From: JACQCF01 sp043742785
Lineage (GTDB): Bacteria > Omnitrophota > Gorgyraeia > Zapsychrales > Fredricksoniimonadaceae
Direction of reading: 5' to 3'
Assembly (NCBI GenBank): GCA_043742785.1
Contig: JAYTXU010000041.1
Location: forward strand, 1-33,490
Length of the DNA: 33,490 nucleotides
Part shown: in pieces, positions 31,169-33,490 of the stretch
How the letters are laid out: each line of letters starts with the position of its first letter
How positions within the stretch are numbered: the first letter of the stretch is position 1
The notes under the pieces: generated by a model
Seen by the model: only the letters and a program-made list of their open reading frames with translations
The model's database searches: none
Told to the model about the DNA's origin: nothing
Position numbers and translations under genes: made by a program

Positions 31169-32818
31169 CTAATTTTTGGAGAGATAACTTTTTATTTCTT
31201 TCCAATGCTGTTCTTGGAGTTTCCAGTTAGGTTCACTAGCCACAGAACGAACCTTATATTCAGGAATTAAAGAGATAGCGTTGTTGTCTTCAAGCAATAT
31301 CTCTCCTTGAATAATAGGGGAGAGAAGAAGTAGTCCCAAAATATGATCTATCCGGCTATGGCTAAAGTGAGTCCATTCGCTGGCCTGTTTTGGATTTTCG
31401 ATTTTACCCTCATCCATGAGCCGCTGGATCTGGTGCGCTAAAATAAGAGAGCGGCGGACCTTTGGTTCTTGGACTACTTCAATTTCTTTATGCCATCTTT
31501 TCATATGTTTGGACTTATTTATCTCTACATTAAATTCAAGCGAGGTTTCTGAATTCTTTAGGGTGATTCTTAGTATTTTAGTTTCTACATCACATAATAT
31601 CTCCGTTATAAAGCATTTCATGATACTGCGCATTTCTTCAGGTGATAAGGAGCTCCATGAAGAGGAAAGTAGCTTATCTACTTCATTCTCATGATTGATG
31701 TCAAATTTTTCTTTGTTCTCTGATATTACCTTTCGAATGATCTTAAGGGTCTCCGCTTCTGTTTCTTGAGCATTTATTGAGGAATTTGGACAAAGCTTAT
31801 ATCTACGATTTTGGCTGTTGGTACAAATGTAGTAACGATACCTTTTACGGCCAGGTCTTGCTGTATATGTGTGGACCATGGGTGTTCCACATGTTTTACA
31901 TTTTAATAGGTGGGAAAGTAACCCAAAACAATCTTTGTTATAGTTCTTTCTATATATTCGGTTATCAAATAATTTCTCTTGGGTTCTTTTGAAGGTTTCT
32001 TCATCAATAATAGGAGGCTGTTGGCCATCGTATATTTGTCCCTCATATTTTACTTTTCCGATATAAAGAACATTATTGATGATGCTCTGAAGAGTGCCTA
32101 GTTTTAACTTCTTCCCACCACGAATTGAACCATTTTTAATAGTCCAAGTTCTACTTAGATAACCACGTTCATTAAGGATAGTTACAACCGTAGACAATGA
32201 ATTACCATTTTGAAGATAAAGGTTAAAGATTTCTTTTATAATTGCTGCTTCATTAGGGTTAACGATGAGTCTTTTTGTACCTTTTTCAACTTCATATCCA
32301 ATTGCCGGTCTACCACCTAGCCATTGGCCTTTTTTGCGGATAGCCGACAATTTATCCTTGGTTCGTTCACTGATGATTTCTCGTTCGAATTGAGCGAAGG
32401 ATAAAAGAATATTAAGCGTTAACCTTCCCATGGAAGTAGTCGTGTTAAAGTGCTGTGTTATGGATACAAATGTAACGTTATTCTTATCAAAGAACTCAAG
32501 CATTTGTGTGAAATCAAGCAGCGAACGTGAAAGCCGATCAACCTTATATACAACAACACAGTTAATTCTTCCTTCTTTGATATCATTAAGCAGCTTCTGT
32601 AAAGCAGGTCGTTCAACGTTAGCTCCTGTAAAGCCACCATCATCATATCGATCGGGTAGGGGAACCCAACCTTCATGCTTTTGGCTATTGATGTAGCTCT
32701 CTGATGACTCCCTTTGAGCATCTAGAGAGGAAAATTCTTGATCCAAGCCATCAGAAGTGGATTTACGGGTATAAATAGCACAATATACAGCTTTAGATTT
32801 TTCTTTTAGGATTTCCAT
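31169..32818 (-). CDS. Large serine recombinase (resolvase/invertase N-terminal domain)
   Basis: A 549-residue site-specific recombinase. The catalytic domain (about 10-155) has CAIYTRKSTSDG with nucleophile Ser 20, SLDAQRESSESYI, DGGFTGANVERPALQKLL, VVVYKVDRLSRSL and ILLSFAQFEREIISERTKDKL. A recombinase domain follows (about 175-275, GYEVEKGTKRLIVNPNEAAIIKEIFNLYL), then a zinc-ribbon (LLKCKTCGTPM...YYICTNSQNRRYKLCPNSS) and a C-terminal helical region with an EWTHFSHSRIDHILGLLLLSP segment. Large serine recombinases integrate and excise DNA without high-homology cores. GAGGTG four bases before the ATG overlaps the DUF2924 stop, so both genes share a transcript. Length is at the short side of the 450-700 range. 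Confidence 0.93.
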   Translation of the reverse strand: MEILKEKSKAVYCAIYTRKSTSDGLDQEFSSLDAQRESSESYINSQKHEGWVPLPDRYDDGGFTGANVERPALQKLLNDIKEGRINCVVVYKVDRLSRSLLDFTQMLEFFDKNNVTFVSITQHFNTTTSMGRLTLNILLSFAQFEREIISERTKDKLSAIRKKGQWLGGRPAIGYEVEKGTKRLIVNPNEAAIIKEIFNLYLQNGNSLSTVVTILNERGYLSRTWTIKNGSIRGGKKLKLGTLQSIINNVLYIGKVKYEGQIYDGQQPPIIDEETFKRTQEKLFDNRIYRKNYNKDCFGLLSHLLKCKTCGTPMVHTYTARPGRKRYRYYICTNSQNRRYKLCPNSSINAQETEAETLKIIRKVISENKEKFDINHENEVDKLLSSSWSSLSPEEMRSIMKCFITEILCDVETKILRITLKNSETSLEFNVEINKSKHMKRWHKEIEVVQEPKVRRSLILAHQIQRLMDEGKIENPKQASEWTHFSHSRIDHILGLLLLSPIIQGEILLEDNNAISLIPEYKVRSVASEPNWKLQEQHWKEIKSYLSKN

Positions 32819-32826
32819 AATTCACC

Positions 32827-33294
32827 TCAAAGGTTAAAGAATAGGTAGCCATTCCAATGTGCGCCTGTTAAAGCTATGGCAATAGCTGAGAGTGATTTGT
32901 ATTGTTTGCCGTCCATTTCAAAAGCTTTATCTAGGACCTTAATCTCAAAGTGTTTTCCTTTGTATTCTTTAGTGATAATGCTGCCTGGTATAGGAAGACG
33001 TCGATCTCGAGATTTTTCTTTCTTAGTGGCCTCCGTAGGGGAGTCAGTAGGCCTAATAGAGGTGTTGTTAACAGGATCATATTTTTCGATAAGCTCATCT
33101 ATTTTAGTTTTGCTTTCTTCTGAAAGACCTCCTTGGTCAAGCTCTTGAATGCGATAAGATAATCTTCGCCAGAGGAGTACTTTATTATTCGAAGAAGGTT
33201 TTTCTCCCTCAAACAACTCTGCGTATCTCTCTTTTAGTTCTTTCAGTGATTTTGTTTTGAGTTCGTTGATTTCAGCTAGGCTTGTTTCTGACAT
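32827..33294 (-). CDS. DUF2924-domain protein
   Basis: A 155-residue protein. A charged N-terminal helix (SLKELKERYAELF) is followed by LLWRRLSYRIQELDQGGLS, then a linker and the domain core RRLPIPGSIITKEYKGKHFEIKVLDKAFEMDGKQYKSLSAIAIALTGAHWNGYLFFNL, which matches the DUF2924 pattern LPxPGTxLxRxYKGxxHxVxVLxxGFxYxGxxYxSLSAIAxxITGxxWNGxxFFGL. DUF2924 genes are commonly placed just before serine recombinases and are suspected helpers (directionality or DNA-binding factors); the function is not established. ATG 33294 has GGAGGT six bases upstream; the open frame reaches 33336 only by adding unlikely residues. Eight bases before the recombinase gene. Confidence 0.88.
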   Translation of the reverse strand: MSETSLAEINELKTKSLKELKERYAELFEGEKPSSNNKVLLWRRLSYRIQELDQGGLSEESKTKIDELIEKYDPVNNTSIRPTDSPTEATKKEKSRDRRLPIPGSIITKEYKGKHFEIKVLDKAFEMDGKQYKSLSAIAIALTGAHWNGYLFFNL

Positions 33295-33331
33295 AAGTGC
33301 ACCTCCATTTTTGATGTTGTAATCATATATA

Positions 33332-33360
33332 TCCATACACTTAGAGATATATCAAGTCAA
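33332..33360 (-). promoter_or_regulatory. Possible promoter of the DUF2924-recombinase operon
   Basis: On the minus strand TTGACT and TATGGA are spaced 17 bases; the -10 is weak. A perfect 8-base palindrome GATATATC and an ATATATAT run lie inside, possible operator sequence. The leader to ATG 33294 is about 30 bases with a strong ribosome-binding site. Confidence 0.45.
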
Positions 33361-33420
33361 TAATGTCGTCTATCAACGTAGAATAAATGACAATATCTAA
33401 TGAAAGGAATAGAGAACGGA

Positions 33421-33441
33421 GTTCGATTCGGGTCAGGTGGG
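33421..33441 (+). repeat. Partial copy of the tRNA-Arg T arm
   Basis: GTTCGATTCG is identical to 30815-30824 of tRNA-Arg, followed by a diverged GGTCAGGTGGG that resembles the acceptor end. It lies 44 bases before a second, better copy. Confidence 0.6.
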
Positions 33442-33464
33442 TAGAGATAAAGTTTAGAGATATA

Positions 33465-33490
33465 GTTCGATTCGATACGGAGGCGCCAGT
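33465..33490 (+). repeat. Degenerate tRNA-Arg 3' end with CCA, candidate attachment-site remnant
   Basis: 18 of 21 bases match the tRNA-Arg 3' end (30815-30835), and the copy continues with CCA, which the intact gene lacks. TATAG/CGATA could form a poor T stem, but no 5' acceptor strand (GCCTCCG) occurs nearby, so it is not a complete tRNA gene. Confidence 0.6.

Larger units (their letters stand above)
30815..33485. mobile_element. Putative small integrated element at tRNA-Arg (serine recombinase + DUF2924)
   Basis: The segment runs from the T arm of tRNA-Arg to a degenerate copy of the same 21 bases (18 of 21 identical: 30815-30835 versus 33465-33485). Between them are a 333-base region rich in dyads, a large serine recombinase and a DUF2924 protein, both on the minus strand, and nothing metabolic. 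The tRNA 3' end as one boundary and its repeat as the other is the classic layout of an integrated island. Serine recombinases seldom use tRNA genes, so the boundaries are inferred. The window ends five bases after the repeat, so a larger element cannot be excluded. Confidence 0.55.

Noticed and set aside
31416..31694. Open frames on the plus strand opposite the recombinase
   Set aside because: Antisense shadows of a protein with complete catalytic and zinc-ribbon motifs.
33421..33490. A second complete tRNA gene at the window end
   Set aside because: Only T-arm and 3' acceptor-like sequence is present; no matching 5' acceptor, D arm or anticodon arm is found upstream.

Overview
The window reads as a stretch of AT-rich bacterial chromosome, densely packed with genes on both strands and with many 1-14 nt gene overlaps. 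The gene set is mostly housekeeping: cofactor synthesis (pdxJ, panB), holo-ACP synthase, RecN, D-aminoacyl-tRNA deacylase, TatD, RsmE, glycyl-tRNA synthetase, pyruvate phosphate dikinase, a short sigma-70 factor and adenine phosphoribosyltransferase. Mixed in are membrane glycosyltransferases, TPR proteins and an archaeal-type Hel308-like helicase. This mix resembles Candidatus Omnitrophota (PVC-related, uncultured). That placement is inference from gene content and needs a marker-gene tree.

Layout. 1-1709 (+): pdxJ (5' end outside the window), acpS and a broken nnrD. 1730-7218: a SAM methyltransferase (-), then a surface-glycan cluster (+) of one GT9 glycosyltransferase, two GT39-like polytopic proteins and a small protein between them. 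7245-10260 (-): a phosphofructokinase with pyrophosphate-type residues, and recN. 10327-11208 (+): a UbiA-family enzyme resembling decaprenyl-phosphate phosphoribosyltransferase. 11220-14335 (-): Hel308-like helicase coupled to a GT2 glycosyltransferase. 14431-17826 (+): dtd, tatD, a large anchored protein and a small lipoprotein. 17885-21556 (+): nfnA-nfnB-panB-rsmE with overlapping ends. 21697-22159: a deleted ORF6N-domain gene. 22212-30753 (+): glyS, ppdK, sigma factor, a LacI-like effector domain without a DNA-binding domain, apt behind a structured leader, and a TMTC-like TPR membrane protein. 30760-33490: tRNA-Arg(CCT) followed by a small accessory element with a large serine recombinase and a DUF2924 protein, with degenerate copies of the tRNA 3' end at its far side.

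How the parts fit. PPi-type PFK together with pyruvate phosphate dikinase suggests glycolysis that uses or saves pyrophosphate. The Nfn-like pair would balance NADH, NADPH and ferredoxin, but it shows changes at predicted cluster ligands. The GT9/GT39/GT2/UbiA genes point to cell-envelope polysaccharide built on polyprenyl carriers.

The signals most worth checking are: (1) the tRNA-Arg-associated serine-recombinase element and its dense family of dyads; (2) six genes whose -10 box lies so close to the ATG that their mRNAs should be leaderless or nearly so; (3) a long stem-loop just before apt; (4) decayed or frameshifted genes (nnrD, ORF6N, perhaps the small lipoprotein), two of which change frame at T-runs and could be assembly errors.
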